Assembly: GCA_963665765.1 (NCBI GenBank)
Contig: OY762464.1
Coordinates: 310,001 to 374,000, forward strand
From: Bin76 sp963665765
GTDB taxonomy: Bacteria; Actinomycetota; Acidimicrobiia; Spongiisociales; ZC4RG35
Direction: 5' to 3'
DNA length: 64,000 nt
A model generated the notes under the pieces. That model was not told the DNA's origin and searched no databases. It worked only from the letters and a program-made list of their open reading frames with translations. Numbering within the stretch: the stretch's first letter is position 1; each line of letters opens with the position of its first letter. Shown here in pieces: positions 51,862-60,992 of the stretch. Made by a program: the position numbers and the translations under genes.

Positions 51862-52271
51862 AAATCATCCCTCTTGACAAAACGGGTCTTGATCGGCAAC
51901 TTATGGCCTGCCTTGCGCATCGCCTCTCGAGCCTGGTCCTCGTCGACGCCCGCCAATTCGAACATCACACGTCCCGGTTTCACCACCGCCACCCAAAATT
52001 CCGGGTTTCCCTTACCCGAACCCATCCGGGTCTCGGCCGGCTTGACCGTCACCGGTTTGTCGGGGAAGATAGTTATCCACACCCGTCCCCCGCGTCGCAC
52101 CGACCGGGTGATAGCCACGCGGGCCGACTCGATCTGGCGGGCGGTGATCCATCCGGCGCCCAGAGCCTGGATGCCGTAGTCACCGAAATGCACCGTGGTT
52201 CCGCCTTTGGCCACCCCTCTTCGGCGGCCACGATGGACCTTGCGGTGCCGGGTTCTTTTGGGCATCAACAT
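51858..52271 (-). CDS. rplP: 50S ribosomal protein L16
   Basis: A 137-residue L16: MLMPKRTRHRKVHRGRRRG at the start, FPDKPVTVKPAETRMGSGKG in the middle. ATG at 52271 begins one base after the rpsC stop; another ATG two codons later is possible. Coupled to rpmC by ATGA. Confidence 0.98.
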   Translation of the reverse strand: MLMPKRTRHRKVHRGRRRGVAKGGTTVHFGDYGIQALGAGWITARQIESARVAITRSVRRGGRVWITIFPDKPVTVKPAETRMGSGKGNPEFWVAVVKPGRVMFELAGVDEDQAREAMRKAGHKLPIKTRFVKRDDL

Positions 52272-52272
52272 T

Positions 52273-53217
52273 TCAGGAACGCTCCTCGGAGGTTTCGTTG
52301 TCCGGCGAGTCGTCCATCTCCGCCCCATCCTCGGTTCTCTCCCAGTCCTTCTGGGAAACCTGCTCGGATCGCTTCCTTCCGCCCCCGGCCTCGATCAGCC
52401 GTTTGCGGCCATCGCGTTTGGGAGGGGTGGTCGGCACCGGGCGCTTGCCCCCACCCGCCTCGATCAGCCGCGGATGTTTTCTCCCCCCCGCAGCCGCCTC
52501 GGCTCGGGCCTTGGCCGGGGGACGCCGACGCCGAGTGGGCCCGCCGGCGGCCAGGGCGACCTCGGCCGCCATCTTCTCGCCCGAAGAACGGGTCTTGAAC
52601 ACGTCCCCTTTGTAAACCCAAACCTTGACCCCGATGGAGCCCACCATGGTGTGGGCGGTGGCCACCCCGTAGTCGATGTCGGCCCGGATGGTGTGAAGGG
52701 GAACCCGACCTTCCAGATACCACTCGCGGCGACCCATGTCGGATCCGCCCAGACGACCCTTGCACTCCACCCGCACGCCTTGAGCGCCGGCTTTGCGGGC
52801 GGTGCCGAGCGCCCGTTTCATGGCGCGGCGGAAGGAAACCCGGTTCTCCAGCTGATCGGCGATCCCCTGCGCCAGCAACTGGGCATCCAACTCGGGATCT
52901 TTGACCTCGATGATGTTGAGCTTGATCGACTTGGAGGTGAGCTTTTCCAGACCTTTGCGCAACCGTTCGGCTTCGGTGCCCCGGCGACCGATCACCACTC
53001 CGGGACGGGCGGTGTGGATCTCCACCACCACCCGATCTCGGGTCCTCTCCACCTCGATGCGGGAGACCGCTCCTCGGAGCAACATTCCCCGCAGATAGTC
53101 GCGGATCGCCCAATCCTCGTTCACCATGTTGACATAGTCCTTGTCCGAATACCACTTGGACTTCCAGTCGGTTACCACGCCCAGCCGGAACGAATAGGGA
53201 TGCGTTTTCTGGCCCAT
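52273..53217 (-). CDS. rpsC: 30S ribosomal protein S3 with long C-terminal extension
   Basis: A 314-residue S3; the usual protein is about 210-280. The conserved KH and C-terminal domains end near residue 225 (IGVKVWVYKGDVFKT). The rest is a charged, Gly/Arg/Lys-rich tail in which RLIEAGGGKR and RLIEAGGGRKR occur about 25 residues apart, ending in an acidic DDSPDNETSEERS. Tails of varying length are common on actinobacterial S3. ATG at 53217, 3 bases after rplV. Confidence 0.97.
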   Translation of the reverse strand: MGQKTHPYSFRLGVVTDWKSKWYSDKDYVNMVNEDWAIRDYLRGMLLRGAVSRIEVERTRDRVVVEIHTARPGVVIGRRGTEAERLRKGLEKLTSKSIKLNIIEVKDPELDAQLLAQGIADQLENRVSFRRAMKRALGTARKAGAQGVRVECKGRLGGSDMGRREWYLEGRVPLHTIRADIDYGVATAHTMVGSIGVKVWVYKGDVFKTRSSGEKMAAEVALAAGGPTRRRRPPAKARAEAAAGGRKHPRLIEAGGGKRPVPTTPPKRDGRKRLIEAGGGRKRSEQVSQKDWERTEDGAEMDDSPDNETSEERS

Positions 53218-53220
53218 CAG

Positions 53221-53571
53221 TTAGATCTCCTCATCATCGTCGGAGTCGGCGACCACAATGGTGAGGTGGCAGGTCCGTTTGCGTATCCGGGTGACCCGGC
53301 CCCTGGCCCGAGCTCGAAAGGACCTCAAGGTGGGTCCTTCGTCAACATAAACCGCCCCCACCTTCAATCGATCGACATCAAGTTCCAGATTGTTTTCGGC
53401 GTTGGCCATCGCCGAGTGCAGCACCTTCAGAACAGAATGCGCCGCTCCCCGATTGAGGTGGCTCAACAAGTTTTCCGCCTCCTCCACCGACTTTCCCCTC
53501 ACCAGGTCGGCCACCCGCCTCACCTTGTAAGGAGAATGGCGGAGATACCGGGCGCGCGCCTGGGTCTTCAC
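53221..53571 (-). CDS. rplV: 50S ribosomal protein L22
   Basis: A 116-residue L22, lining the exit tunnel: ARYLRHSPYKVRRVADLVRGKSVEEA and the hairpin end VDEGPTLRSFRARARGRVTRIRKRTCHLTIVV. GTG at 53571 forms a GTGA overlap with rpsS, with AGGAA just upstream. Normal. Confidence 0.98.
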   Translation of the reverse strand: MKTQARARYLRHSPYKVRRVADLVRGKSVEEAENLLSHLNRGAAHSVLKVLHSAMANAENNLELDVDRLKVGAVYVDEGPTLRSFRARARGRVTRIRKRTCHLTIVVADSDDDEEI

Positions 53572-53855
53572 CGTTTCCTCACCGCCTTGTCCCTCTTGCC
53601 GCCCGGGTGCTTGCGGAAGGTCCGGGTGGGAGCGAATTCTCCAAGTTTGTGCCCGACCATCGATTCTGTGAGGTAGACCGGCACATGGCGCCGCCCGTCA
53701 TGCACTGCGATGGTGTGGCCGATCATGGCAGGTATCACAGTGGAGCGTCGGCTCCAAGTGCGGACCACTCTCTTTTGGCGGGCTTGATTGAGCTCTTCGA
53801 TCTTCTCCAACAGGTGTTCGTCCACGAACGGGCCCTTCTTCAAACTTCTACCCAC
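53568..53855 (-). CDS. rpsS: 30S ribosomal protein S19
   Basis: A 95-residue S19: RSLKKGPFVDEHLLEKIEEL and TWSRRSTVIPAMIGHTIAVHDGR. GTG at 53855 has GGAGG 5 bases upstream and lies 2 bases past the rplB stop; earlier in-frame codons fall inside rplB. Normal. Confidence 0.98.
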   Translation of the reverse strand: MGRSLKKGPFVDEHLLEKIEELNQARQKRVVRTWSRRSTVIPAMIGHTIAVHDGRRHVPVYLTESMVGHKLGEFAPTRTFRKHPGGKRDKAVRKR

Positions 53856-53857
53856 GG

Positions 53858-54691
53858 CTACCTCCGGCCTTTGGCGTAACGACGGCGGACGATGTCCTTG
53901 TTGCTCTGTTTGTTCTTGCGACGGGTGCGCCCTTCCGGTTTCCCCCACGGGCTGACCGGAGGTCGGCCTCCTGAGGATTTGCCCTCCCCGCCACCCAGAG
54001 GGTGATCGATCGGATTCATGGCCACGCCCCTGGTCTGGGGACGCACTCCCTTCCAGCGGTTCCGTCCCGCCTTGCCCAGTTTCACCAACTCGGCCTCGGT
54101 GTTGCCTACTTGGCCGATGGTGGCGCGGCAGTCGAGAGGAACCATCCGCATCTCACCCGAGGGCAGGCGCAGAAGCGCCATCCCGCCCTCCTTGGACATC
54201 AACTGGACCGACGCCCCGGCCGAACGGGCCATCTTGGCGCCCCCTCCCGGACGCAATTCCACCGCATGCACGGTGGTTCCCGCCGGTATGTTGCGCAACG
54301 GAAGCGCGTTTCCCGGCCGGATATCAGCCTTGGGTCCGGAACCGATTCGATCCCCCACACCCACTCCCACCGGCGCCAGAATGTACCGCTTCTCGCCGTC
54401 TACGTAGTGCAGCAGGGCAATCCGGGCGTTGCGGTTGGGGTCGTATTCGATGGTGGCCACCTTGGCGGGAACCCCATCTTTGGTCCTGCGAAAATCGATC
54501 ACTCGATAACGCCTCTTGTGGCCCCCGCCCCGGTGCCGGGAGGTGATCCGACCCTTGCTGTTCCGCCCTCCCTTGGAGGCGCGGGGGGACAGCAAGGACT
54601 TCTCGGGACGGCTACGGGTGATCTCGGAGAAGTCCGAGACGGTCTGAAACCGTCGTCCCGGAGAGGTGGGCTTGCGTTTTTTCACTGCCAT
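53858..54691 (-). CDS. rplB: 50S ribosomal protein L2
   Basis: A 277-residue L2 at the peptidyl transferase centre. SKGGRNSKGRITSRHRGGGHKRRYR near the start and RGVAMNPIDHPLGGGEGKSSGGRPPVSPWG (residues about 220-250), with the conserved His, are intact. ATG at 54691, 2 bases after rplW. Normal. Confidence 0.99.
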   Translation of the reverse strand: MAVKKRKPTSPGRRFQTVSDFSEITRSRPEKSLLSPRASKGGRNSKGRITSRHRGGGHKRRYRVIDFRRTKDGVPAKVATIEYDPNRNARIALLHYVDGEKRYILAPVGVGVGDRIGSGPKADIRPGNALPLRNIPAGTTVHAVELRPGGGAKMARSAGASVQLMSKEGGMALLRLPSGEMRMVPLDCRATIGQVGNTEAELVKLGKAGRNRWKGVRPQTRGVAMNPIDHPLGGGEGKSSGGRPPVSPWGKPEGRTRRKNKQSNKDIVRRRYAKGRR

Positions 54692-54693
54692 AT

Positions 54694-54981
54694 CTATAAC
54701 CCGAACAGGTCGATGGAGTCACCCTCGTCCAGCGTCACCAGCGCCCGCTTGGTGTCCTTGCGCCGGCCGAGGGTGCGACGGGTGCGCTTCACCTTGCCCC
54801 GTCGGTTGTACGTGTTGACCGACATGACCTTCACCCCGAAAACGGCCTCCACCGACTGACGGATCTCGGTCTTGTTGGCCCGTGGATCGACCAGGAAGGA
54901 ATAGGTGTTGTAGGACTCGATCAGATCGAAGGATTTCTCGGAGACCACCGGACCCAGAATCAAATCGTGGGGATGCTTCAT
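54694..54981 (-). CDS. rplW: 50S ribosomal protein L23
   Basis: A 95-residue L23, docking site for trigger factor and SRP: LILGPVVSEKSFDLIESYNTYSFLVDPRANKTEI and RRGKVKRTRRTLGRRKDTKRA. ATG at 54981 in an ATGA overlap with rplD. The long upstream frame lies inside rplD and is not used. Confidence 0.98.
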   Translation of the reverse strand: MKHPHDLILGPVVSEKSFDLIESYNTYSFLVDPRANKTEIRQSVEAVFGVKVMSVNTYNRRGKVKRTRRTLGRRKDTKRALVTLDEGDSIDLFGL

Positions 54982-55637
54982 GACGCCTTGGCCTCCACTT
55001 GGGCCCGGACTTTGCCCACCTCGGTCACGATCGGCAGGGTCCCGTCGGCGAACAGCAAATCCCGCGCCCAGAGAACGTCGTAAGGAGTCACATAGCGGGC
55101 TTCCACCATCCGGACGGTGGGGATATTGCGGAACGACCGATCCTCGGTTCCGCCCAGCCGCTTCACCACCAGCAAAGTCTTTCCCCTCAACCCGATCGCT
55201 TCCAGGAGGGCCACCGCCGACTTGGTGCGGGGCGCCTCCCAGTCGAGCGCCGTCACGGCCCACAGCGCCTGCTCCGAGGCGCGGGCGGACAGGGCGCTGC
55301 GCAACGCCAATCGGCGCATCTTCGCCGGAGTTCGTTGGCGGTAGTCGCGCGGCTTGGGCCCGTGGGCCACTCCCCCGCCCCGCCAGATGGGGGATCGGAT
55401 CGAGCCGTGCCTCGCCCTTCCGGTTCCCTTCTGCCGCCAGGGCTTGCGACCCCCGCCCCTCACCTCGGCCCGGGTCTTGGTGGAGGCGCTTCCCGAACGC
55501 TTGCCGGCCATTTGGGCGGTGACCACCTGATGCAGCACCGGCAAGTTGGGAGTAACCCCGAACACCGACGGGTCGAGTGCGGTCTCTCCCACCAAAGTCC
55601 CGTCGGTGTCATAGAGAGGGGCAGTCAACTCAGCCAC
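54978..55637 (-). CDS. rplD: 50S ribosomal protein L4
   Basis: A 219-residue L4. GSASTKTRAEVRGGGRKPWRQKGTGRARHGS (residues about 49-79) is the conserved loop into the exit tunnel. GTG at 55637 overlaps the rplC stop by 8 bases. In many bacteria L4 also represses the S10 operon; no matching leader is evident here. Normal. Confidence 0.98.
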   Translation of the reverse strand: MAELTAPLYDTDGTLVGETALDPSVFGVTPNLPVLHQVVTAQMAGKRSGSASTKTRAEVRGGGRKPWRQKGTGRARHGSIRSPIWRGGGVAHGPKPRDYRQRTPAKMRRLALRSALSARASEQALWAVTALDWEAPRTKSAVALLEAIGLRGKTLLVVKRLGGTEDRSFRNIPTVRMVEARYVTPYDVLWARDLLFADGTLPIVTEVGKVRAQVEAKAS

Positions 55638-56268
55638 GGGATTTGACCGCCTTTCTGATCAGCACCAGTCCGCCCTTCGGCCCGGGCACCGCACCCCTCA
55701 GGAGAAGCAGTCCCTCTTCGGGAAGCACTTTCACCACCTCCAGATTGAGAACCGTGGTGCGCTGCGCGCCCATCCGACCCGGCATGGCCTTTCCCCGAAA
55801 GACCCGCGACGGGGTGGCGCAGGCGCCGATTGCCCCTCCTGCCCGGTGCTTTTTGTGGTTTCCGTGGCTGGCGCACTGACCCGAGAAGTTGTGTCGCTTC
55901 ATCACCCCCGCGAAGCCCTTCCCCTTGGAGACTCCCGTCACATCAACCCGGAGACCGGGCTCGAAGACCTCGTCCACCGAGATGGTCGATCCCGGCTCGA
56001 ACCCGCCGGTGTCTTCGACCGACGTCTCCACCAAATGCGGCGAGGGAGGAACTCCCGCCTTGGAGAAGTGGCCGGCCAAGGCTTTGTTCACCTTGGCGGG
56101 TTTGCCGATCTCAAGCGCCAGTTGGACGGCCTCGTACCCGTCTTTGTCGGCGGTCTTCACCTGCACCACTCGGCACGGTCCGGCCTTGACCACCGTCACC
56201 GGCATGACCCGAGCGGAATCGTCGAAAATCTGACTCATACCGAGTTTGGCGCCCAGAATGGTGTTCAT
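55630..56268 (-). CDS. rplC: 50S ribosomal protein L3
   Basis: A 212-residue L3: GAKLGMSQIFDDSARVMPVTVV at the start, GKGFAGVMKRHNFSGQCASHGNHKKHRAGG in the loop to the peptidyl transferase centre, and PGRMGAQRTTVLNLEVV. ATG at 56268 in an ATGA overlap with rpsJ. Normal. Confidence 0.99.
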   Translation of the reverse strand: MNTILGAKLGMSQIFDDSARVMPVTVVKAGPCRVVQVKTADKDGYEAVQLALEIGKPAKVNKALAGHFSKAGVPPSPHLVETSVEDTGGFEPGSTISVDEVFEPGLRVDVTGVSKGKGFAGVMKRHNFSGQCASHGNHKKHRAGGAIGACATPSRVFRGKAMPGRMGAQRTTVLNLEVVKVLPEEGLLLLRGAVPGPKGGLVLIRKAVKSRG

Positions 56269-56576
56269 AGCTTTATCTCCACTTCCACACCGGAAGGAAG
56301 GTCGAGACGCATCAACGAATCCACCGTTTTGGCAGTGGGGTCCAAAATGTCGATCAACCGTTTATGAATCCGCATCTCAAAGTGCTCTCGGGAATCCTTG
56401 TCGACGTGAGGTCCGCGAATAACGCAATACCGATGAATCTCGGTGGGCAAAGGTATAGGACCTTTGATCTTCGCCTGGGTACGAGTAACAGTAGCCGCGA
56501 TTTTGCGCGCCGACTCATCCACGCTCTGGTGATCATAAGCCTTGAGTTTTATACGAATCTTATGGGAACCGTTCAT
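56265..56576 (-). CDS. rpsJ: 30S ribosomal protein S10
   Basis: A 103-residue S10: IRIKLKAYDHQSVDESARKI, GPIPLPTEIHRYCVIRGPHVDKDSREHFEMRIHKRLIDI. ATG at 56576 with AAGAAA upstream. The 89 bases between tuf and rpsJ are AT-richer than their surroundings and could hold an S10-operon promoter (TTGACC is visible), but the -10 is unclear. Confidence 0.99.
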   Translation of the reverse strand: MNGSHKIRIKLKAYDHQSVDESARKIAATVTRTQAKIKGPIPLPTEIHRYCVIRGPHVDKDSREHFEMRIHKRLIDILDPTAKTVDSLMRLDLPSGVEVEIKL

Positions 56577-56659
56577 TGGTTTCTTTCTACTGCCTTGGCG
56601 GTATTCATCTGCGGTTTTGGGTCAATAATCCTTCTGCTCAATCTTGCCTTGGATGGTTG

Positions 56660-57873
56660 GGGTGGTTATTTGGTGATCTTCGTGACACGACCCGCCCCCA
56701 CCGTCCGACCACCCTCACGAATCGCAAAATCCAACCCCACCGACATCGCAATCGGAGCAATCAACTCCACCGACAACACCACACTATCACCCGGCATCAC
56801 CATCTGCACCCCCCCAGGCAACACCACCGAACCAGTCACATCCGTAGTCCGAAAATAAAACTGAGGACGATAACCCGAAAAAAACGGATTATGCCTCCCC
56901 CCCTCCTCCTTCGTCAACACATACACCTGCGCCTCAAACCCCACATGCGGCAAAATCGACCCAGGAGCAGCCAACACCTGACCACGCTCCACCTCAGACT
57001 TCCCCACCCCCCGCAACAACACCCCCACATTATCACCAGCCCGACCCTCATCCAACAACTTCCGAAACATCTCCACCCCCGTCGCCACCGAAACCCGCGT
57101 ATCACGCAACCCCACCACCTCAACCCGCTCACCAACCCGCAACACACCCCGCTCCACCCGACCAGTCACCACCGTACCCCGACCAGTAATCGAAAACACA
57201 TCCTCAATCGGCATCAAAAACGGACGATCCACCTCCCGAACCGGCACCTCCACATACGAATCAACCGCATCCATCAACTCCATCACCCCATCAGAAGCAC
57301 CCACATCACCCCCCAACGCCAACAACGCCGAACCCCGCACCACCGGAACATCATCACCCGGAAACTCATACTCCGTCAACAAATCCCGAACCTCCAACTC
57401 CACCAAATCCAACAACTCCCCATCATCCACCAAATCACACTTATTCAAAAACACCACCACCCGCGGCACACCCACCTGCCGCGCCAACAACACATGCTCA
57501 CGAGTCTGCGGCATCGGACCATCCACCGCCGACACCACCAACACCGCCCCATCCACCTGAGCCGCCCCCGTAATCATATTCTTAATATAATCAGCATGCC
57601 CCGGCATATCCACATGCGCATAATGACGCAACCCCGTCTCATACTCCACATGCGCAATCTGAATCGTAATACCCCGCTCACGCTCCTCAGGAGCACGATC
57701 AATATCATCAAACCCAGTAAAAACATTCCCCCCACCAACCCGCTCAGACAACACCCGAGTAATCGCCGCCGTCAAAGTCGTCTTCCCATGATCAATATGA
57801 CCCATAGTCCCCACATTCAAATGCGGCTTCACCCGCTCAAACCTCACCTTACCCACAACCAAAACCCCCTTTC
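56660..57873 (-). repeat. 1,214-bp direct repeat carrying tuf, copy 2
   Basis: Identical to 2121-3334. The right edge falls at the last base of the fusA stop codon; the left edge is six bases past the tuf stop. Same orientation as copy 1, 54.5 kb away, so recombination between them would delete or duplicate the whole ribosomal region. Confidence 0.95.
56666..57856 (-). CDS. tuf: elongation factor Tu, copy 2
   Basis: Same 396-residue protein and identical DNA as the copy at 2127-3317, including the G/T-only third positions, the GTG start at 57856 and the AAAGGGGG ribosome site. This copy has the classical tufA position, 16 bases after fusA in the str operon, so its transcription comes from the rpsL promoter. 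The contrast with fusA, whose codons mostly end in C or G, is abrupt at this 16-base spacer. Confidence 0.98.
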   Translation of the reverse strand: MGKVRFERVKPHLNVGTMGHIDHGKTTLTAAITRVLSERVGGGNVFTGFDDIDRAPEERERGITIQIAHVEYETGLRHYAHVDMPGHADYIKNMITGAAQVDGAVLVVSAVDGPMPQTREHVLLARQVGVPRVVVFLNKCDLVDDGELLDLVELEVRDLLTEYEFPGDDVPVVRGSALLALGGDVGASDGVMELMDAVDSYVEVPVREVDRPFLMPIEDVFSITGRGTVVTGRVERGVLRVGERVEVVGLRDTRVSVATGVEMFRKLLDEGRAGDNVGVLLRGVGKSEVERGQVLAAPGSILPHVGFEAQVYVLTKEEGGRHNPFFSGYRPQFYFRTTDVTGSVVLPGGVQMVMPGDSVVLSVELIAPIAMSVGLDFAIREGGRTVGAGRVTKITK

Positions 57874-59990
57874 TAATGCTTACCAGTTCTCAGCTGAAGA
57901 AGCTCTTCACCAATGGATTGGGGAACATCCTGATAAGCTTTGAACTGCATCGTATATGTCGCTCGCCCCTGTGTTCGAGAACGAATATCGGTGGCAAACC
58001 CGAACATTTCTCCCAGCGGCACCGCCGCGGAGATAATCCGGGCGGTCCCTCGCTGGTCGGTTTCTTCGATCCGGCCCCGGCGGGAGGAAATGTCCGCGAT
58101 CACATCTCCCATGTATTCCTCGGGAGCGACAACTTCCACTTCCATCACCGGCTCCAAGAGCTTCAACCCCGCCTTTTTGGCGGCGGAGCGAACCGCCATG
58201 GATCCGGCTATCCGAAAAGCCATTTCGGAAGAATCTACCTCGTGATATGAACCGTCAACCAAGGTGACCCGCATATCCACCACCGGGTAACCCGCCAGGA
58301 TGCCGCCGTCGAGCGCTTCGGAGATACCACCGGCCACCGCCGGAATGTACTCGCGAGGGACCCGACCACCCTTGATCCGATTGACGAACTCGTAACCACC
58401 GCCCGGGCCGGTGGGTTGGATATCGATCACCACATGACCGTACTGGCCGCGGCCTCCGCTTTGGCGAATGTAGCGCCCCTCGACCCCCTCCACCGCCGAG
58501 ACGATCGTCTCCCGATAGGCGACCTGCGGCCGGCCGATGTTGGCGGCGACCTTGAACTCCCGGACGAGGCGATCCACCAGAACCTCCAAGTGCAGCTCGC
58601 CCATTCCCGAGATGATGGTTTGTCCGGTTTCCTCGTCGCTTCGCACCAAAAAGGTGGGATCCTCCTCGGAAAGTTTCTGCAGCGACCCCGACAGCTTGTC
58701 CTGGTCGATCCGGGTGCGAGGCTCGATAGCCACCCAGATGACCGGGGCGGGAAAGACCATGGCCTCCAGACTCACCGGGTGACTCCCGGCCGACAGAGTG
58801 TCACCGGTGGTGGTGTTCCGAAGCCCCACCGCGGCCACGATGTCGCCGGTGTAGACGTCAGACACATCTTCGCGGTGGTTGGCGTGCATGCGCAGCAACC
58901 GGCCCAGCCGCTCCTTTTTGCCGTTGGAGGTGTTCAGCACCGGACCGCCCTTGGCCGCCGATCCCGAATAGACCCGAAAATAGGTGAGCTTGCCGACGTG
59001 GGGGTCGCTCATAATCTTGAACGCCAACGCCGAGAAAGGCTCATCGTCGCCGGCCTTGCGCTCCAGCATCTGATCGGGATTCTTGGGTGAGTACCCCTTC
59101 ACCGGAGGGAGATCCAAGGGGCTGGGCAGATAATGCACGATGGCGTCCAGCAGAGGCTGAACCCCCTTGTTCTTGAAGGCCGCCCCGCACAGCACCGGCA
59201 CGAACATGTGCCGGAGCACTCCGGCCCGGATGGCGGTGCGTATCTCGTCGGGGGTGATGTAGAGATCCTCGAGGAATTTGATCAGCAATTTCTCGTCTAC
59301 TTCGGCTATCTGCTCCAACAACTGTGCCCGGTACTCGTAGGCAAGGTCCTGCATCGACTCGGGAACGTCCGTGGTGTCCCAGCGCCTTCCGTCGTCTCCC
59401 CTCCACTCGTGAACCTTCATCTCCACCAGATCCAAGACGCCGCGAAAATCGCTCTCCTCGCCCACCGGCAACTGGAGCACCAGGGGGGTGGCGTCCAAGC
59501 GGGTGCGGATGGACTCGACATCGGCATAGAAGTCGGCCCCCACCCGATCGAGTTTGTTGATAAAACAGATGCGCGGCACCTGATACCGGTCAGCCTGGCG
59601 CCAGACTGTCTCCGACTGGGGTTCGACCCCCGCCACCCCGTCGAACACGGCCACCGCCCCGTCCAACACCCGCAGGCTCCTCTCCACCTCGACCGTGAAA
59701 TCCACGTGTCCGGGCGTATCGATGATATTGATGCTGTGATCGTGCCAGATGCAGGTGGTGGCGGCTGAGGTGATGGTGATCCCCCGCTCCTGCTCCTGAG
59801 CCATCCAGTCCATGGTGGCGGCGCCCTCGTGCACCTCGCCGATCTTGTAGTTGCGACCGGTGTAGTAGAGAATCCGCTCGGTCAGAGTCGTCTTTCCGGC
59901 GTCGATATGTGCCATGATTCCGATGTTGCGCGTGCGGCTCAGGGGCACCTGGCGCATGCGAAGGAGGCGGTGTCCTTGATCAGCGGCCAT
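57873..59990 (-). CDS. fusA: elongation factor G
   Basis: Translocase GTPase of 705 residues. G motifs are MAHIDAGKTTLTERILYYTG, DTPGHVDFTVEVERSLRVLDG and NKLDRVGADF; domain IV has the RQSGGRGQYGHVVI segment. ATG at 59990 has AAGGCG 5 bases upstream; the frame is open 59 codons further, inside rpsG. Codon use is ordinary for the region, mostly C- or G-ending. Between rpsG and tuf as in the classical str operon. Confidence 0.99.
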   Translation of the reverse strand: MAADQGHRLLRMRQVPLSRTRNIGIMAHIDAGKTTLTERILYYTGRNYKIGEVHEGAATMDWMAQEQERGITITSAATTCIWHDHSINIIDTPGHVDFTVEVERSLRVLDGAVAVFDGVAGVEPQSETVWRQADRYQVPRICFINKLDRVGADFYADVESIRTRLDATPLVLQLPVGEESDFRGVLDLVEMKVHEWRGDDGRRWDTTDVPESMQDLAYEYRAQLLEQIAEVDEKLLIKFLEDLYITPDEIRTAIRAGVLRHMFVPVLCGAAFKNKGVQPLLDAIVHYLPSPLDLPPVKGYSPKNPDQMLERKAGDDEPFSALAFKIMSDPHVGKLTYFRVYSGSAAKGGPVLNTSNGKKERLGRLLRMHANHREDVSDVYTGDIVAAVGLRNTTTGDTLSAGSHPVSLEAMVFPAPVIWVAIEPRTRIDQDKLSGSLQKLSEEDPTFLVRSDEETGQTIISGMGELHLEVLVDRLVREFKVAANIGRPQVAYRETIVSAVEGVEGRYIRQSGGRGQYGHVVIDIQPTGPGGGYEFVNRIKGGRVPREYIPAVAGGISEALDGGILAGYPVVDMRVTLVDGSYHEVDSSEMAFRIAGSMAVRSAAKKAGLKLLEPVMEVEVVAPEEYMGDVIADISSRRGRIEETDQRGTARIISAAVPLGEMFGFATDIRSRTQGRATYTMQFKAYQDVPQSIGEELLQLRTGKH

Positions 59991-60001
59991 AGCAACGCCT
60001 T

Positions 60002-60469
60002 CTACCAGCGGTAATGGGCGAAAGCCTTGTTGGACTCCGCCATCTTGTGCATGTCTTCGCGCCTCTTGAAGGCTGCCCCGGTGTGGTTGGCCGCATCCAT
60101 GATCTCTCCCGCCAACCGCAATGCCATGGTGGGTTCCCGGCGCCGACGAGCATAGCTCACCAGCCACCGGATGGCCAGGCAGCGGGACCGGTCGGGACGG
60201 ACATCCATGGGCACCTGGTAGGAGGAGCCTCCCACCCTCCGAGATCGCACCTCCATCTGGGGCTTGAGATTTTCAATGGCCCTCTTCAACACACTCACCG
60301 GGTCCTGGCGCGTCCGCCGCTCCACTCGTTCCAAGGCGGAATACACGATCCGGCGGGCCAGGTCCTTTTTCCCCTTCCACAACACCTTGTTGATGACCTG
60401 GCTGACCAGCACATTCCGGAACACCGGATCGGGATCGACCTTTCGCTTGGTGGCGGCCGATCTTCTCAT
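60002..60469 (-). CDS. rpsG: 30S ribosomal protein S7
   Basis: A 155-residue S7: DPVFRNVLVSQVINKVLWKGKK and KPQMEVRSRRVGGSSYQVPMDVRPDRS. It nucleates the small-subunit head and often autoregulates the str operon. ATG at 60469 in an ATGA overlap with rpsL. Normal. Confidence 0.99.
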   Translation of the reverse strand: MRRSAATKRKVDPDPVFRNVLVSQVINKVLWKGKKDLARRIVYSALERVERRTRQDPVSVLKRAIENLKPQMEVRSRRVGGSSYQVPMDVRPDRSRCLAIRWLVSYARRRREPTMALRLAGEIMDAANHTGAAFKRREDMHKMAESNKAFAHYRW

Positions 60470-60837
60470 CGCCCTCTCCTCGCCCCGTAGCGGGAGCGCG
60501 CCTGGCGGCGTTCGGAGACCCCGGACGCGTCCAGAGTCCCCCTGATCACCTTGTACCTCACGCCGGGCAGGTCACGGACCCTACCCCCCCTGACCAGCAC
60601 GATGGAATGTTCTTGAAGGTTGTGACCCTCCCCGGGAATGTAGGCGGTCACCTCAATGCCCGATGACAGCCTCACCCGGCAGACTTTCCGCAACGCCGAA
60701 TTGGGCTTCTTGGGGGTCACGGTGTACACCCGGGTGCAGACTCCCCGTCGCTGGGGCGCCCCGGCCAGACCGGCTGTCTTGACCTTCTTCTTCTTCGGTT
60801 TGCGCCCACGGCGCACCAATTGCTGGATTGTCGGCAT
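60466..60837 (-). CDS. rpsL: 30S ribosomal protein S12
   Basis: A 123-residue S12 of the decoding centre. TPKKPNSALRKVCRVRL keeps the lysine where streptomycin-resistance changes arise, and GEGHNLQEHSIVLVRGGRVRDLPGVRYKVIRG is intact, so nothing suggests resistance. ATG at 60837, first gene of the str operon, after a leader of about 150 bases. Confidence 0.99.
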   Translation of the reverse strand: MPTIQQLVRRGRKPKKKKVKTAGLAGAPQRRGVCTRVYTVTPKKPNSALRKVCRVRLSSGIEVTAYIPGEGHNLQEHSIVLVRGGRVRDLPGVRYKVIRGTLDASGVSERRQARSRYGARRGR

Positions 60838-60865
60838 GCTTTTCCTTCACCGGAAGAAGAGAACC

Positions 60866-60883
60866 TTTCCGCACGCGCGGAAA
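60866..60883 (-). promoter_or_regulatory. hairpin in the rpsL leader
   Basis: TTTCCGC-N4-GCGGAAA, a perfect 7-bp stem with a 4-base loop, 28 bases before the rpsL start codon. It could influence initiation or mRNA stability, or be an S7/S12 feedback site; no T tract follows, so it is not a terminator. Confidence 0.6.
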
Positions 60884-60992
60884 AGCCCGTTTCGTCCTGT
60901 TAGCTTCTGACCGCACCCGGAGGGACACTCCGAGACCAGGTCAGGCGGAGAGCCCTAAGAGACGGCTTGAGGTACTAAGACCACGAAGCGCA

